Source: Frigoribacterium sp. PvP032
Lineage (GTDB): Bacteria; Actinomycetota; Actinomycetes; Actinomycetales; Microbacteriaceae
DNA length: 64,000 nt
Reading direction: 5' to 3'
NCBI RefSeq assembly: GCF_017833035.1
Contig: NZ_JAFIBM010000001.1
Coordinates: 2,170,001-2,234,000, forward strand
Shown here: piece after piece, positions 38,136-46,250 of the stretch
How the letters are laid out: each line of letters opens with the position of its first letter
Numbering within the stretch: the stretch's first letter is position 1
Notes under the pieces: model-generated
What the model was told of the DNA's origin: nothing
Database searches by the model: none
Seen by the model: the letters and a program-made list of their open reading frames with translations, nothing else
Translations under genes and position numbers: made by a program

Positions 38136-39521
38136 CTAGTTGGCCGCGAGTTCTTCCGCCACGAGGAACGCGAGCTCGAGCGACTGCATGTGGTTCAGCC
38201 GCGGGTCGCAGAGCGACTCGTACCGCGTCGCGAGCGTGGCCTCGTCGATGTGCTCGGAGCCGCCGAGGCACTCGGTCACGTCGTCGCCGGTCAGCTCGAT
38301 GTGGATGCCGCCGGGGTGCGTGCCCGCTGCGCGGTGCGCCTCGAAGAAGCCCTTGACCTCGTCCATGATCTCTTCGAAGCGCCGGGTCTTGTAGCCCGTC
38401 GGCGTCGTGAGGCCGTTGCCGTGCATCGGGTCGCTGACCCAGAGCGGGGTCGCGTCGGCGCCCTTGATCGCCTCGAGCAGCGGCGGCAGCGACTCGCGGA
38501 TCTTGCCGGCCCCCATGCGCGTGATGAAGGTGAGGCGGCCAGGCTCGCGGTCGGGGTCGAGCACGTCGATGAGCCTGAGCATGTCGTCCGGCGTGGTCGA
38601 CGGGCCGAGCTTCACGCCGATGGGGTTGCGGACCCGCGAGAGGAAGTCGACGTGGGCGCCGTCGAGGTCGCGGGTGCGCTCGCCGATCCACACGAAGTGC
38701 GACGAGAGGACGTAGGGGTCGCCCGTGCGCGAGTCGATGCGCGTCATGGGGCGCTCGTAGTCCATCAGCAGGCCCTCGTGGCTGGTGTAGAACTCGACGC
38801 GCTTGAGCTCGTCGAAGTCGGCACCAGCCGCCTCCATGAAGCGGATCGCCTTGTCGATCTCCTTCGCGAGGTGCTCGTAGGCGGCGTTGGCGGGGTTGGA
38901 GGCGAAGCCCCTGTTCCAGCTGTGCACCTGACGGAGGTCGGCGAAGCCGCCCTGCGTGAACGCGCGGATCAGGTTGATCGTCGACGCGGAGGTGTGGTAC
39001 CCCTTCACGAGCCGGGCCGGGTCGGCCCGCCGCGACTCGGGCGTGAAGTCGTAGCCGTTGACGATGTCGCCGCGGTAGGCCGGCAGGGTCACGCCGTCAC
39101 GGGTCTCGGAGTCGCTCGACCGGGGCTTCGCGAACTGGCCGGCCATGCGACCCATCTTGATGACGGGGACGGAGGCGCCGTACGTGAGGACGACGGCCAT
39201 CTGCAGGATCGTCTTCACGCGGTCGCGGATCTGGTCGGCGGTGGCGCCGGCGAAGGTCTCGGCGCAGTCGCCGCCCTGGAGCAGGAAGGCGTCACCGCGG
39301 GCCGCGGCGGCGAGCCGGTCGCGCAGGGTGTCGACCTCGCCCGCGAAGACGAGGGGCGGCAGCGCGGCGATCTCGGCCGACGCGGCTTGGACCGCTGACG
39401 GGTCCGGCCAGGCGGGCTGCTGCTTGATGGGGAGCGTGCGCCAGTAGTCGAGCCCGTCGATCACGTCGGTGGTGGAGGCGTCGGTGACGGCGCCCGCGGA
39501 CGGTTCGGCGATGGGGACCAC
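38136..39521 (-). CDS. aroG: Class II 3-deoxy-7-phosphoheptulonate synthase
   Basis: First step of the shikimate pathway, condensing PEP with erythrose 4-phosphate. The 461-residue class II (plant/mycobacterial type) enzyme shows DYWRTLPIKQQPAWPD, LLQGGDCAETFAG with the metal Cys, PVIKMGRMAGQFAKPRS, KGYHTSASTINLIRAF, YTSHEGLLMDYE, WIGERTRDLDGAHVDF, ITRMGAGKI, VSDPMHGNG and GIHIELTGDDVTECLGG. GTG start at 39521 with AAGGAAG upstream. It is the third gene after glk and the acyltransferase, with a possible own promoter made from the acyltransferase stop codon. Confidence 0.97.
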   Translation of the reverse strand: MVPIAEPSAGAVTDASTTDVIDGLDYWRTLPIKQQPAWPDPSAVQAASAEIAALPPLVFAGEVDTLRDRLAAAARGDAFLLQGGDCAETFAGATADQIRDRVKTILQMAVVLTYGASVPVIKMGRMAGQFAKPRSSDSETRDGVTLPAYRGDIVNGYDFTPESRRADPARLVKGYHTSASTINLIRAFTQGGFADLRQVHSWNRGFASNPANAAYEHLAKEIDKAIRFMEAAGADFDELKRVEFYTSHEGLLMDYERPMTRIDSRTGDPYVLSSHFVWIGERTRDLDGAHVDFLSRVRNPIGVKLGPSTTPDDMLRLIDVLDPDREPGRLTFITRMGAGKIRESLPPLLEAIKGADATPLWVSDPMHGNGLTTPTGYKTRRFEEIMDEVKGFFEAHRAAGTHPGGIHIELTGDDVTECLGGSEHIDEATLATRYESLCDPRLNHMQSLELAFLVAEELAAN

Positions 39522-39572
39522 GGTCTTCCTTGCAGCTAGGACGAGCCAGGGACCGATCGATCCCAGCGGTCG

Positions 39573-39578
39573 AGCCTA
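39573..39578 (-). promoter_or_regulatory. aroG -10 box fused to upstream stop codon
   Basis: On the minus strand the acyltransferase TAG stop codon is followed by GCT, giving TAGGCT 51 bases before the aroG GTG. The leader contains an imperfect GGGATCGATCGGTCCC dyad. Confidence 0.4.
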
Positions 39579-40265
39579 CCGCGAGGAGGCCACGCGCTTC
39601 TCCTTCACGGAGGAGGCGTAGACGTCGGCGTACTCCTGGCCGCTGAGGGCGCCGAGCTCGTACATGATCTCGTCGGTGATGGACCGGAGGATGAACCGGT
39701 CGCCCTCCATGCCCTCGAACCGGCTGAAGTCGAGGGGCTCGCCGAAGACGATGCCGACCCGGCGGATCTTGGGGATCTTGGTGCCCGTCTTCATGACCTT
39801 CTCGGTGTCGATCATGGCGACCGGCACGACGGGGACGTGCCCCTCGAGGATCATGCGCGCGACGCCCGTGCGGCCGCGGTAGAGCTTGCCGTCGGGGCTG
39901 CGGGTGCCCTCGGGGTAGATGCCCAGCTGCTCGCCGCGCCCCAGGACCGACAGGCCCGTCGCGAGCGACGCCTCCGACGCCTTGCCGCCCGAGCGGTCGA
40001 TCGACAGCTGGCCGGTCGCGGTGAAGAACAGGCGCATCGCCCAGCCCTTCAGGCCCGATCCGGTGAAGTAGTCGCTCTTGGCGAGGAACGAGATGCGCCG
40101 CTCGAGCGCGAGGGGCAGGAAGATCGAGTCGACGAACGAGAGGTGGTTGCTCGCGAAGATCACGGCGCCGGACGCGGGGACGTTCTCGAGCCCGCGGACC
40201 CAGGGACGGAAGACGGTGAGCATCAGCGGGCTCGCCACCATCGTCTTCAAGAACCAGTAGAGCAT
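39576..40265 (-). CDS. 1-acyl-sn-glycerol-3-phosphate acyltransferase family protein
   Basis: PlsC-type acyltransferase of 229 residues, probably making phosphatidic acid at the membrane. The catalytic NHxxxxD motif is NHLSFVD near residue 40, then SFLAKSDYF, the substrate motif YPEGTRSPDG near residue 117 and the VPVVPVAM segment. The first 20 residues are hydrophobic and may insert in the membrane. ATG at 40265 with GAGGGAGGGG upstream. It lies 30 bp after glk and before aroG, matching the mycobacterial Rv2182c region. Confidence 0.92.
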   Translation of the reverse strand: MLYWFLKTMVASPLMLTVFRPWVRGLENVPASGAVIFASNHLSFVDSIFLPLALERRISFLAKSDYFTGSGLKGWAMRLFFTATGQLSIDRSGGKASEASLATGLSVLGRGEQLGIYPEGTRSPDGKLYRGRTGVARMILEGHVPVVPVAMIDTEKVMKTGTKIPKIRRVGIVFGEPLDFSRFEGMEGDRFILRSITDEIMYELGALSGQEYADVYASSVKEKRVASSR

Positions 40266-40295
40266 CGGGGCCCCTCCCTCTTCGGCGGTCGGAGT

Positions 40296-41246
40296 CTAGC
40301 GAGTGGACGCGTGCAGCCGGGCCAGGTCGGCGGCGCCCACGACGCCCGCGTCGTTGACCAGCTCGGCGATGACGAAGTCGGGCTCGGGGTGGAAGCCCCG
40401 CGCCGGCAGGTGCTCGTGGAACGCCTTGCGGACCGGGGCGAGGAGGAGCTCGCCGGACTGTGCCACTCCCCCGCCGAAGACGAAGACCTGCGGGTCGAGG
40501 ATGGCGGCCAAGGAGGCGGCGGCCTGGCCGAGCCAGGTGCCCAGCTGGCGGAGCGCCTCGAGGGCCCCCGGGTCGCCTGCCTGCATCAGCGCGGCGACGT
40601 CGTGGCCGGAGAGCTCGCCCTTCTCCGCCCGTACGGCGGCGAGTGCCGAGCCGACGCCGCCGAGGTCGGCCACCTCGCCGGCCATCCGCAGCAGGGCGCG
40701 GCCGGAGCCGTACTGCTCGATGCAGCCGCGTGCGCCGCAGCCGCACGGCAGCCCGTCGGGGACGATGCGCATGTGCCCGAGCTCGCCGCCCGTGCCGAAG
40801 CCGCCGCGGAGCAGGCGGTCCTGGGCGACGACGGCACCGCCGACGCCCGTGCCGATGGTGAGCATCGTCATGTCGCTCGCGAGGCGGCCGGCGCCGAACC
40901 GGAACTCGGCCCAGCCCGCCGCGTTCGCGTCGTTGTCGATCGTGATGTGCAGGTCGAGCTGCTCGGAGAGCCTGGCCCTGAGCGGCTCGTTGCGCCACGG
41001 GATGTTCGGCGTGTAGTAGACGACGGACTGTGAGGCGTCGATGAAGCCGGGGGCAGCGACGCCCGCGGCCACCACGTCGGGGTGTCGCGCCTGGAGGCCC
41101 TTCACCATCGCGACGACGGCGTCGACGATCGCTCCGGCGTCGCCGGCGGGGGTCGGGACCCGTTCTTCGGCGACGATCTCGCCCAGCTCGGTGACGACTC
41201 CGCCCGCGATCTTCGTCCCGCCGATGTCAATGCCTATTGCCTGCAC
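40296..41246 (-). CDS. glk: ROK family glucokinase
   Basis: ATP-dependent glucose kinase of the ROK family, 316 residues. It opens with the phosphate loop IGIDIGGTKIAGGVV, then DNDANAAGWAEFRFGAG with the catalytic Asp, TIGTGVGGAVV, GELGHM with the ROK His, and the zinc Cys cluster CGCGARGCIEQYGSG. GTG start at 41246 with TAGACT 8 bases upstream, so the mRNA is nearly leaderless. First gene of glk-acyltransferase-aroG, divergent from the acyl-CoA ligase. No sugar transporter is adjacent. Confidence 0.93.
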   Translation of the reverse strand: MQAIGIDIGGTKIAGGVVTELGEIVAEERVPTPAGDAGAIVDAVVAMVKGLQARHPDVVAAGVAAPGFIDASQSVVYYTPNIPWRNEPLRARLSEQLDLHITIDNDANAAGWAEFRFGAGRLASDMTMLTIGTGVGGAVVAQDRLLRGGFGTGGELGHMRIVPDGLPCGCGARGCIEQYGSGRALLRMAGEVADLGGVGSALAAVRAEKGELSGHDVAALMQAGDPGALEALRQLGTWLGQAAASLAAILDPQVFVFGGGVAQSGELLLAPVRKAFHEHLPARGFHPEPDFVIAELVNDAGVVGAADLARLHASTR

Positions 41247-41254
41247 GATCGACG

Positions 41255-41260
41255 AGTCTA
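41255..41260 (-). promoter_or_regulatory. Near-leaderless promoter of glk
   Basis: TAGACT on the minus strand, 8 bases before the GTG start at 41246. No Shine-Dalgarno sequence between. Confidence 0.5.
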
Positions 41261-41329
41261 TCCTCGGGCGCTCAGCTGCCGTTCCACGACGCCCGCAGGT
41301 CGTCACGGGACGCCAGGAGGGGCCACCGC

Positions 41330-41335
41330 TAAGCT
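41330..41335 (+). promoter_or_regulatory. Acyl-CoA ligase gene -10 box
   Basis: TAAGCT, 32 bases before the GTG at 41368; unlike its neighbours this transcript would have a leader with a normal ribosome-binding site (GAAGGAG). Confidence 0.4.
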
Positions 41336-41367
41336 CGTCGGACCCTGCCGGTGCCGAAGGAGCTGCC

Positions 41368-43221
41368 GTGAACGAACACACCGTCCCCCTCGTGGTCCCT
41401 GCCGACCCGACCGCCAACGCGACCGACCTGCTCGTGGAGCGAGCCGCGGCCACGCCGAACGAGCCGTTGTTCTCCGTGCCCGACGGCACGGGCGGCTGGA
41501 CCGACGTGACCGCCGCCGAGTTCGCCGCCCGCGTGCGCGAGGTCGCCAAGGGCCTCATCGCGGCCGGCATCCAGCCCGGCGACGTCGTGGGCCTGATGAG
41601 CCGCACGCGCTACGAGTGGACGCTGGTCGACTTCGCCGTCTGGTTCGCGGGCGCGCTGCTCGTGCCCGTCTACGAGACGTCGTCGCCGAGCCAGGTGCAC
41701 TGGAACCTCAGCGACTCCGGCGCCGTGGCGGTCTTCGTCGAGACGCCGGACCACTTCGCGCGCTTCGACGAGGTGCACCCCGAGCTGCCCGACGTCGCCC
41801 ACGTCTGGCAGATCGACCTCGGCGACCTCGACAAGCTCGCCCGCTCGGGTCGCGGCGTGTCCGACGACGAGCTCGAGCGTCGCCGCACCCTGGCGAACGG
41901 CGACGACCTCGCCACCATCATCTACACGTCGGGCACCACCGGCCGCCCCAAGGGCTGCATGCTCACCCACGCCAACTTCGTCGAGACCAGCCGCAACGCC
42001 GCGGTGGCCATGGGCGACGTCGTGGCGCCGGGCTCGTCGACGCTCCTCTTCATCACCACCGCCCACGTCTTCGCCCGCTTCATCGCGGTCCTGTCCGTGC
42101 ACGCCGGGGTGAAGGTGGGGCACCAGGCCGACACCAAGCAGCTGCTCCCGTCGCTCGCCTCCTTCCGTCCCACCTTCCTGCTCGCCGTGCCCCGGGTGTT
42201 CGAGAAGGTCTACAACTCCGCCGAGCAGAAGGCCGAGGCCTCCGGCAAGGGCGGCATCTTCCGTCAGGCCGTCGCCGTCGCGATCGCCCACTCGAAGGCC
42301 CTGGACGAGGGAACGGTGCCGCTCGGCCTGCGCCTCCGCTTCGCCCTGTTCGACCGGCTCGTGTACGGCAAGCTGAAGAAGGCCATGGGCGGCAACATCC
42401 GGTACGCGGTGTCGGGCTCCGCTCCCCTCGGCACCCGTCTCGGCCACTTCTTCCGCAGCCTCGACATCCGCATCCTCGAGGGCTACGGCCTGACGGAGAC
42501 CACGGCGCCGGCCTCGGTGAACCTCGTGTCGCGCTTCAAGATCGGCACGGTCGGGCCGGCCCTGCCGGGCGTCTCGCTGAGGATCGACGACGACGGCGAG
42601 GTGCTGGTCAAGGGCGAGAACGTCTTCGCCGGCTACTGGAAGAACGAGGAGGAGACGGCCGCGGTCATGCAGGACGGCTGGTTCCGCACGGGCGACCTCG
42701 GCAGCCTCGACGGTGACGGCTACCTCACCATCACGGGCCGCAAGAAGGAGATCATCGTCACGGCGGGCGGCAAGAACGTCGCCCCCGCCGTGCTCGAGGA
42801 CCCGATCCGCGCGAACCCGCTCGTCGGCCAGGTCGTCGTCGTGGGCGACCAGCGCCCGTTCATCTCGGCGCTCGTCACCCTCGACCCCGAGATGCTGCCG
42901 GTCTGGCTGAACAACGCGGGCGAGGCCGCCGACATGCCGCTCGCCGAGGCTGCCGAGCACCCTGCCGTCCTGGCCGAGGTGCAGCGGGCCGTCGACCTCG
43001 CGAACGAGGCGGTGTCGCGAGCGGAGTCCATCCGCAAGTTCGTCGTCCTGCCGATCGAGCTGACCGAGGCCAGCGGGCACCTGACGCCGAAGATGAGCGT
43101 CAAGCGGGCCGTCGTGATCAAGGACTTCGCCGGCCAGATCGCCGATCTCTACACCGTCTACCCCAACACGGAGTCGGTCAGGACCGTGTCGTCCGCGGAC
43201 AAGCCCGACTCCGCCGCCTGA
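41368..43221 (+). CDS. Long-chain fatty acid--CoA ligase (AMP-forming)
   Basis: Adenylate-forming ligase of 617 residues that activates fatty acids to acyl-CoA. The ATP/AMP motif YTSGTTGRPKGC is near residue 186, followed by GYGLTET (about 372), the FRTGDLG segment and the ITGRKKEIIVTAGGKNV motif with the adenylation-loop region. The C-terminal ...SVKRAVVIKDF places the conserved Lys near the end. It resembles FadD15-type ligases of the mycobacterial aroG region (Rv2187). GTG start at 41368 with GAAGGAG upstream. Preferred chain length is not readable. Confidence 0.93.
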   Translation: MNEHTVPLVVPADPTANATDLLVERAAATPNEPLFSVPDGTGGWTDVTAAEFAARVREVAKGLIAAGIQPGDVVGLMSRTRYEWTLVDFAVWFAGALLVPVYETSSPSQVHWNLSDSGAVAVFVETPDHFARFDEVHPELPDVAHVWQIDLGDLDKLARSGRGVSDDELERRRTLANGDDLATIIYTSGTTGRPKGCMLTHANFVETSRNAAVAMGDVVAPGSSTLLFITTAHVFARFIAVLSVHAGVKVGHQADTKQLLPSLASFRPTFLLAVPRVFEKVYNSAEQKAEASGKGGIFRQAVAVAIAHSKALDEGTVPLGLRLRFALFDRLVYGKLKKAMGGNIRYAVSGSAPLGTRLGHFFRSLDIRILEGYGLTETTAPASVNLVSRFKIGTVGPALPGVSLRIDDDGEVLVKGENVFAGYWKNEEETAAVMQDGWFRTGDLGSLDGDGYLTITGRKKEIIVTAGGKNVAPAVLEDPIRANPLVGQVVVVGDQRPFISALVTLDPEMLPVWLNNAGEAADMPLAEAAEHPAVLAEVQRAVDLANEAVSRAESIRKFVVLPIELTEASGHLTPKMSVKRAVVIKDFAGQIADLYTVYPNTESVRTVSSADKPDSAA

Positions 43222-43248
43222 CCGAGGGAGCTGCTGGTGGTGCGCCGA

Positions 43249-43746
43249 TCAGGCCCGCCACCAGTCGCTCGCCCGGATCTGCCTGAGGGCGTCGCGACGG
43301 GTCTCGGTCTCGAGGGTCATGACGTAGAGGGTGCCGGCGAGGTGGTCGGTCTCGTGCTGGAGCGCCTGGGCCATCAGGCCGTCTCCCTCGAGCACGACCG
43401 GCTCGCCGTCCAGGTCGATGCCCTCGACGCGGGCCCGGGACCAGCGCGGAGTCGGGAACCAGAAGCCCGGCACGGACAGGCAGCCCTCCTCCACCAGCTC
43501 CTTCTCGCCCGACAGCTCGGTGATCTCGGGGTTCAGGACGTAGCCGACCTCGCCGTCGACGTTGTAGCTGAATGCCCGGAGCCCGACGCCGATCTGTGGC
43601 GCGGCCACGCCGGCACGGCCCGGCTCGCGCACGGTGTCGAGGAGGTCGTCGACCAGCGAGGCCAGCCGTGCGTCGCCCACCCGGACGGGGTCGGAGGGCG
43701 ACCGGAGCACCGGGTCGCCGAAGAGTCGGATGGGTCGGACGCTCAC
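43249..43746 (-). CDS. def: Peptide deformylase
   Basis: Metalloenzyme removing the formyl group from N-terminal Met of new proteins. The protein is 165 residues with all three motifs: GVAAPQIGV (about residue 45), EGCLSVPGF with the metal Cys (about 88) and QHETDHL with the metal His pair and catalytic Glu (about 131). GTG start at 43746 with AGGAGG eight bases upstream. Convergent with the acyl-CoA ligase and divergent from parA. No fmt gene is beside it. Confidence 0.96.
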   Translation of the reverse strand: MSVRPIRLFGDPVLRSPSDPVRVGDARLASLVDDLLDTVREPGRAGVAAPQIGVGLRAFSYNVDGEVGYVLNPEITELSGEKELVEEGCLSVPGFWFPTPRWSRARVEGIDLDGEPVVLEGDGLMAQALQHETDHLAGTLYVMTLETETRRDALRQIRASDWWRA

Positions 43747-43866
43747 GACGAGCACCTCCTGGGAACGGGACGGGGAACGGGGCTCTGGGCCGCCGGAGAC
43801 AGAGGGAGCCTGCCGGGATCGCCCGTCGGGCGACGTGGCGTGCAGGTGCTTCAAGAATAGTGACGG

Positions 43867-43872
43867 TATCGT
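43867..43872 (+). promoter_or_regulatory. Leaderless promoter of the ParA-like gene
   Basis: TATCGT followed by exactly 7 bases and the GTG start at 43880; the intervening GTC repeats contain no ribosome-binding site. Confidence 0.5.
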
Positions 43873-43879
43873 CGTCGTC

Positions 43880-44692
43880 GTGCATGTACTCAGCGTCAGT
43901 TCTCTCAAAGGCGGCGTCGGCAAGACGACCGTGACGCTCGGACTCACGTCGGCGGCCTTCGCCAAGGGCCTCCGGACCCTGGTGGTCGATCTCGACCCGC
44001 AGTCCGACGTCTCCACGGGCCTCGACATCACCGTCGCGGGTCACCTCAACGTCGCCGACGTGCTCGCGTCGCCGAAGGAGAAGACGGTCAGGGCGGCGAT
44101 CGCCCCCAGCGGCTGGACCAAGGGGCGCACGGGCAAGATCGACGTCATGATCGGCAGCCCCTCGGCCATCAACTTCGACGGGCCGCACCCGTCCATCCGC
44201 GACATCTGGAAGCTGGAGGAGGCGCTCGCGAACGTCGAGGCCGACTACGACCTCGTCCTGATCGACTGCGCACCCTCCCTCAACGCCCTGACGCGCACCG
44301 CCTGGGCCGCGTCCGACCGCGTCACCGTGGTCACCGAGCCCGGCCTGTTCAGCGTCGCGGCCGCCGACCGGGCCCTGCGCGCGATCGAGGAGATCCGCCG
44401 AGGCCTCTCGCCCCGCCTGCAGCCCCTGGGAATCATCGTCAACCGTGCCAGGGTCCAGTCGATCGAGCACCAGTTCCGCATCAAGGAGCTGCGCGACATG
44501 TTCGGCCCCCTCGTCCTCAGCCCTCAGCTGCCCGAGCGCACGTCGCTGCAGCAGGCCCAGGGCGCCGCCAAGCCGCTGCACGTCTGGCCCGGCGAGAGCG
44601 CCCAGGAGATGGCACGGAACTTCGACCAGCTGCTCGAGCGCATCATGCGGACGGCGAAGATCGGCGACTACGCGGAGCCTGCCCCGCGCTGA
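43880..44692 (+). CDS. Orphan ParA/MinD-type ATPase
   Basis: Deviant Walker ATPase of 270 residues. The P-loop SLKGGVGKTTV carries the signature Lys (about residue 9-19), Walker A' is LVVDLDPQSDVSTGLD (about 36) and Walker B is YDLVLIDCAPSLN (about 123). The protein starts directly with the first strand (MHVLSVSS). No parB, parS-like cluster or minC is nearby, so it is an orphan; family members position chromosomes, plasmids or other cargo. GTG start at 43880 has a -10 box 7 bases upstream. A 32-bp imperfect repeat follows the gene. Confidence 0.88.
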   Translation: MHVLSVSSLKGGVGKTTVTLGLTSAAFAKGLRTLVVDLDPQSDVSTGLDITVAGHLNVADVLASPKEKTVRAAIAPSGWTKGRTGKIDVMIGSPSAINFDGPHPSIRDIWKLEEALANVEADYDLVLIDCAPSLNALTRTAWAASDRVTVVTEPGLFSVAAADRALRAIEEIRRGLSPRLQPLGIIVNRARVQSIEHQFRIKELRDMFGPLVLSPQLPERTSLQQAQGAAKPLHVWPGESAQEMARNFDQLLERIMRTAKIGDYAEPAPR

Positions 44693-44721
44693 GTCGGTCC
44701 GCGCTGTATCCGACCTGATCC

Positions 44722-44785
44722 GTGCCACAGTCGCGGCGTGTCACAGCCGGTTCGTGCAGCAGTCGACGCGTGTCACGACCGGTTC
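44722..44785. repeat. Two 32-bp imperfect direct repeats after parA-like gene
   Basis: Units at 44722-44753 and 44754-44785 share GTGC..CAGTCG.CGCGTGTCAC and end in CCGGTTC; a degraded third partial copy (CAGCCGCAGTCGG) follows. The repeats fill the gap between the parA-like gene and the convergent MerR-type gene. Confidence 0.7.
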
Positions 44786-44848
44786 CAGCCGCAGTCGGCT
44801 CATGCCGATGCCGCAGCCGGCAGGCCGGAAGTCATCCGCCGCCGAGCG

Positions 44849-45397
44849 TCAGCTCGCGCGGTCGCCCCGGCGTGCGGCGAGCTCGTCGGAGGGATCTGCC
44901 GCCGGAGTGCTGTCGAGCTCGACGAGGCTGGTCTCGACCTCGCGGAGGACCTTGCCGACGGCGATGCCGAAGACGCCCTGTCCGCGACTGACGAGGTCGA
45001 TGACCTCGTCGTTCGAGGTGCAGAGGTACACGCTGGCTCCGTCGCTCATGAGCGTGGTCTGTGCCAGGTCGCTGACCCCCGCCTCCCGCAGCTGGTTCAC
45101 GGCCGTGCGGATCTGCTGGAGGGAGATGCCGGTGTCGAGGAGGCGCTTCACGAGCTTCAGCACGAGGATGTCGCGGAAGCCGTAGAGACGCTGCGAGCCG
45201 GAGCCGGCAGCGCTGCGGATGGTGGGCTCGACCAGGCCGGTGCGGGCCCAGTAGTCGAGCTGGCGGTAGCTGATGCCCGCGGCGCGGGCCGCGACGGTGC
45301 CGCGGTAGCCACTGTCGGCGTCGAGCTCGGGCATGCCGTCCGTGAAGAGCAGGCCCCGCTCGTAGCGGGATCCCTCAGGGGAACCTGACTCGTTCAT
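44849..45397 (-). CDS. MerR-family regulator (Rv1830-like)
   Basis: MerR-type transcription factor of 182 residues. The helix-turn-helix and wing are visible in AARAAGISYRQLDYWARTGLVEPTIRSAAGSGSQRLYGFRDILVLKLVKRLLDTGISLQQIRTAV (about residues 36-98, in pieces). The C-terminal half lacks the long coiled coil and metal cysteines of classical MerR. In mycobacteria this gene type (Rv1830) follows garA-Rv1828-Rv1829; here the DUF151 nuclease-like gene (Rv1829) is missing. The ATG at 45397 has GGAAGG upstream. A dyad TCAAC-N5-GTTGA lies in its promoter gap. Confidence 0.88.
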   Translation of the reverse strand: MNESGSPEGSRYERGLLFTDGMPELDADSGYRGTVAARAAGISYRQLDYWARTGLVEPTIRSAAGSGSQRLYGFRDILVLKLVKRLLDTGISLQQIRTAVNQLREAGVSDLAQTTLMSDGASVYLCTSNDEVIDLVSRGQGVFGIAVGKVLREVETSLVELDSTPAADPSDELAARRGDRAS

Positions 45398-45433
45398 GCA
45401 CTTGCCTTCCACGTCGCGATCTGACCCGAAACA

Positions 45434-45450
45434 TTCAACACCGGGTTGAT
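45434..45450. promoter_or_regulatory. Dyad in the promoter gap of the Rv1830-like gene
   Basis: TTCAACACCGGGTTGAT contains 5-bp inverted arms TCAAC/GTTGA around 5 bases, 38 bases before the ATG at 45397. It may be an operator of this MerR gene or of FtsR. Confidence 0.35.
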
Positions 45451-45551
45451 GGTTCGACCTGGTCCCACGGTACCCACATCGGGTGCTCGTCGAGGCGACA
45501 TCCGCGTCGAGGAGTCGGCGTGTCGAGGATATTCGTCGACGGCGCCGCCGT

Positions 45552-46250
45552 CTACGTGTCGAGGCGGTCGAGGGCAGAGCGGATGAGGGAGGTGCGGACC
45601 ACCTCGAGCTGCCCGGCGAGCTCTCGGGAGAGCTCCGCGACCCGGGCCCGACCGGCAGGGTCACGACGACGCGCGACCGAGGCGAGCGCGCTCTCGATGA
45701 GGCTCAGCTCGCGCTCCGCGGCCGCGCGGAAGCTGCGCAGGTGACGGGGCTCGATGCCTGAGCGACCGAGCTCGACGAGTGCCACGAGGACTGCCAGGGG
45801 CTCGTCGCCGTAGGACTCGGACGGCGAGATCAGGGACGACGCGATCGCGTCGTCGAGCAGGGCCGAGGAGGCGCCGGACTCGCGGAGCAGGTCTGCCCGG
45901 GAGAAGCGGCGCACGGTCGAGAGCATCGACACGGGAGCCGAGCCCGTCGGGAGCGTCGAGGGCCGGCCGGCGTCGAGGTCGTCCAGGTGCTGGCGGATGA
46001 CCTTGAGCGGCAGGTAGTGGTCGCGCTGGAGGCCGAGGATGAAGCGCAGGCGCTCGACGTCGGCCGACGAGAACTTGCGGTAGCCGGACGCCGTGCGCAC
46101 GGGCGTGACCAGCTGACGCTCTTCGAGGAACCGGAGCTTGCTGTTGCTGAGGTCGGGGAACTCGGGCTTCAGACGCGCCAGGACCTGCCCGATCGTCAAC
46201 AGGTCGGCCGCCCCGGTCGGCGACGACCGGGCGGCGGCGGAGCCGGGCAC
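45552..46250 (-). CDS. ftsR: MerR-family regulator FtsR (Rv1828 type)
   Basis: MerR-type regulator of 232 residues, co-located with garA. N-terminal winged helix: LTIGQVLARLKPEFPDLSNSKLRFLEERQLV and RTASGYRKFSSADVERLRFILGLQRDHYLPLKVIRQHLD (about residues 17-90). The C-terminal part has a helix-rich effector region (about 120-230) without Cys ligands. In Corynebacterium glutamicum the orthologue FtsR regulates ftsZ, so the FtsZ promoter at 17292-17431 is a natural target. The GTG start at 46250 shares one base with the garA stop codon (TAGTG), so it is translated with garA. Confidence 0.85.
   Translation of the reverse strand: MPGSAAARSSPTGAADLLTIGQVLARLKPEFPDLSNSKLRFLEERQLVTPVRTASGYRKFSSADVERLRFILGLQRDHYLPLKVIRQHLDDLDAGRPSTLPTGSAPVSMLSTVRRFSRADLLRESGASSALLDDAIASSLISPSESYGDEPLAVLVALVELGRSGIEPRHLRSFRAAAERELSLIESALASVARRRDPAGRARVAELSRELAGQLEVVRTSLIRSALDRLDT

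Noticed and set aside
45444-45480. GGTTCGA sequence resembling a tRNA T loop
   Set aside because: No acceptor, D or anticodon arm can be folded around it; no tRNA gene was found in the window.
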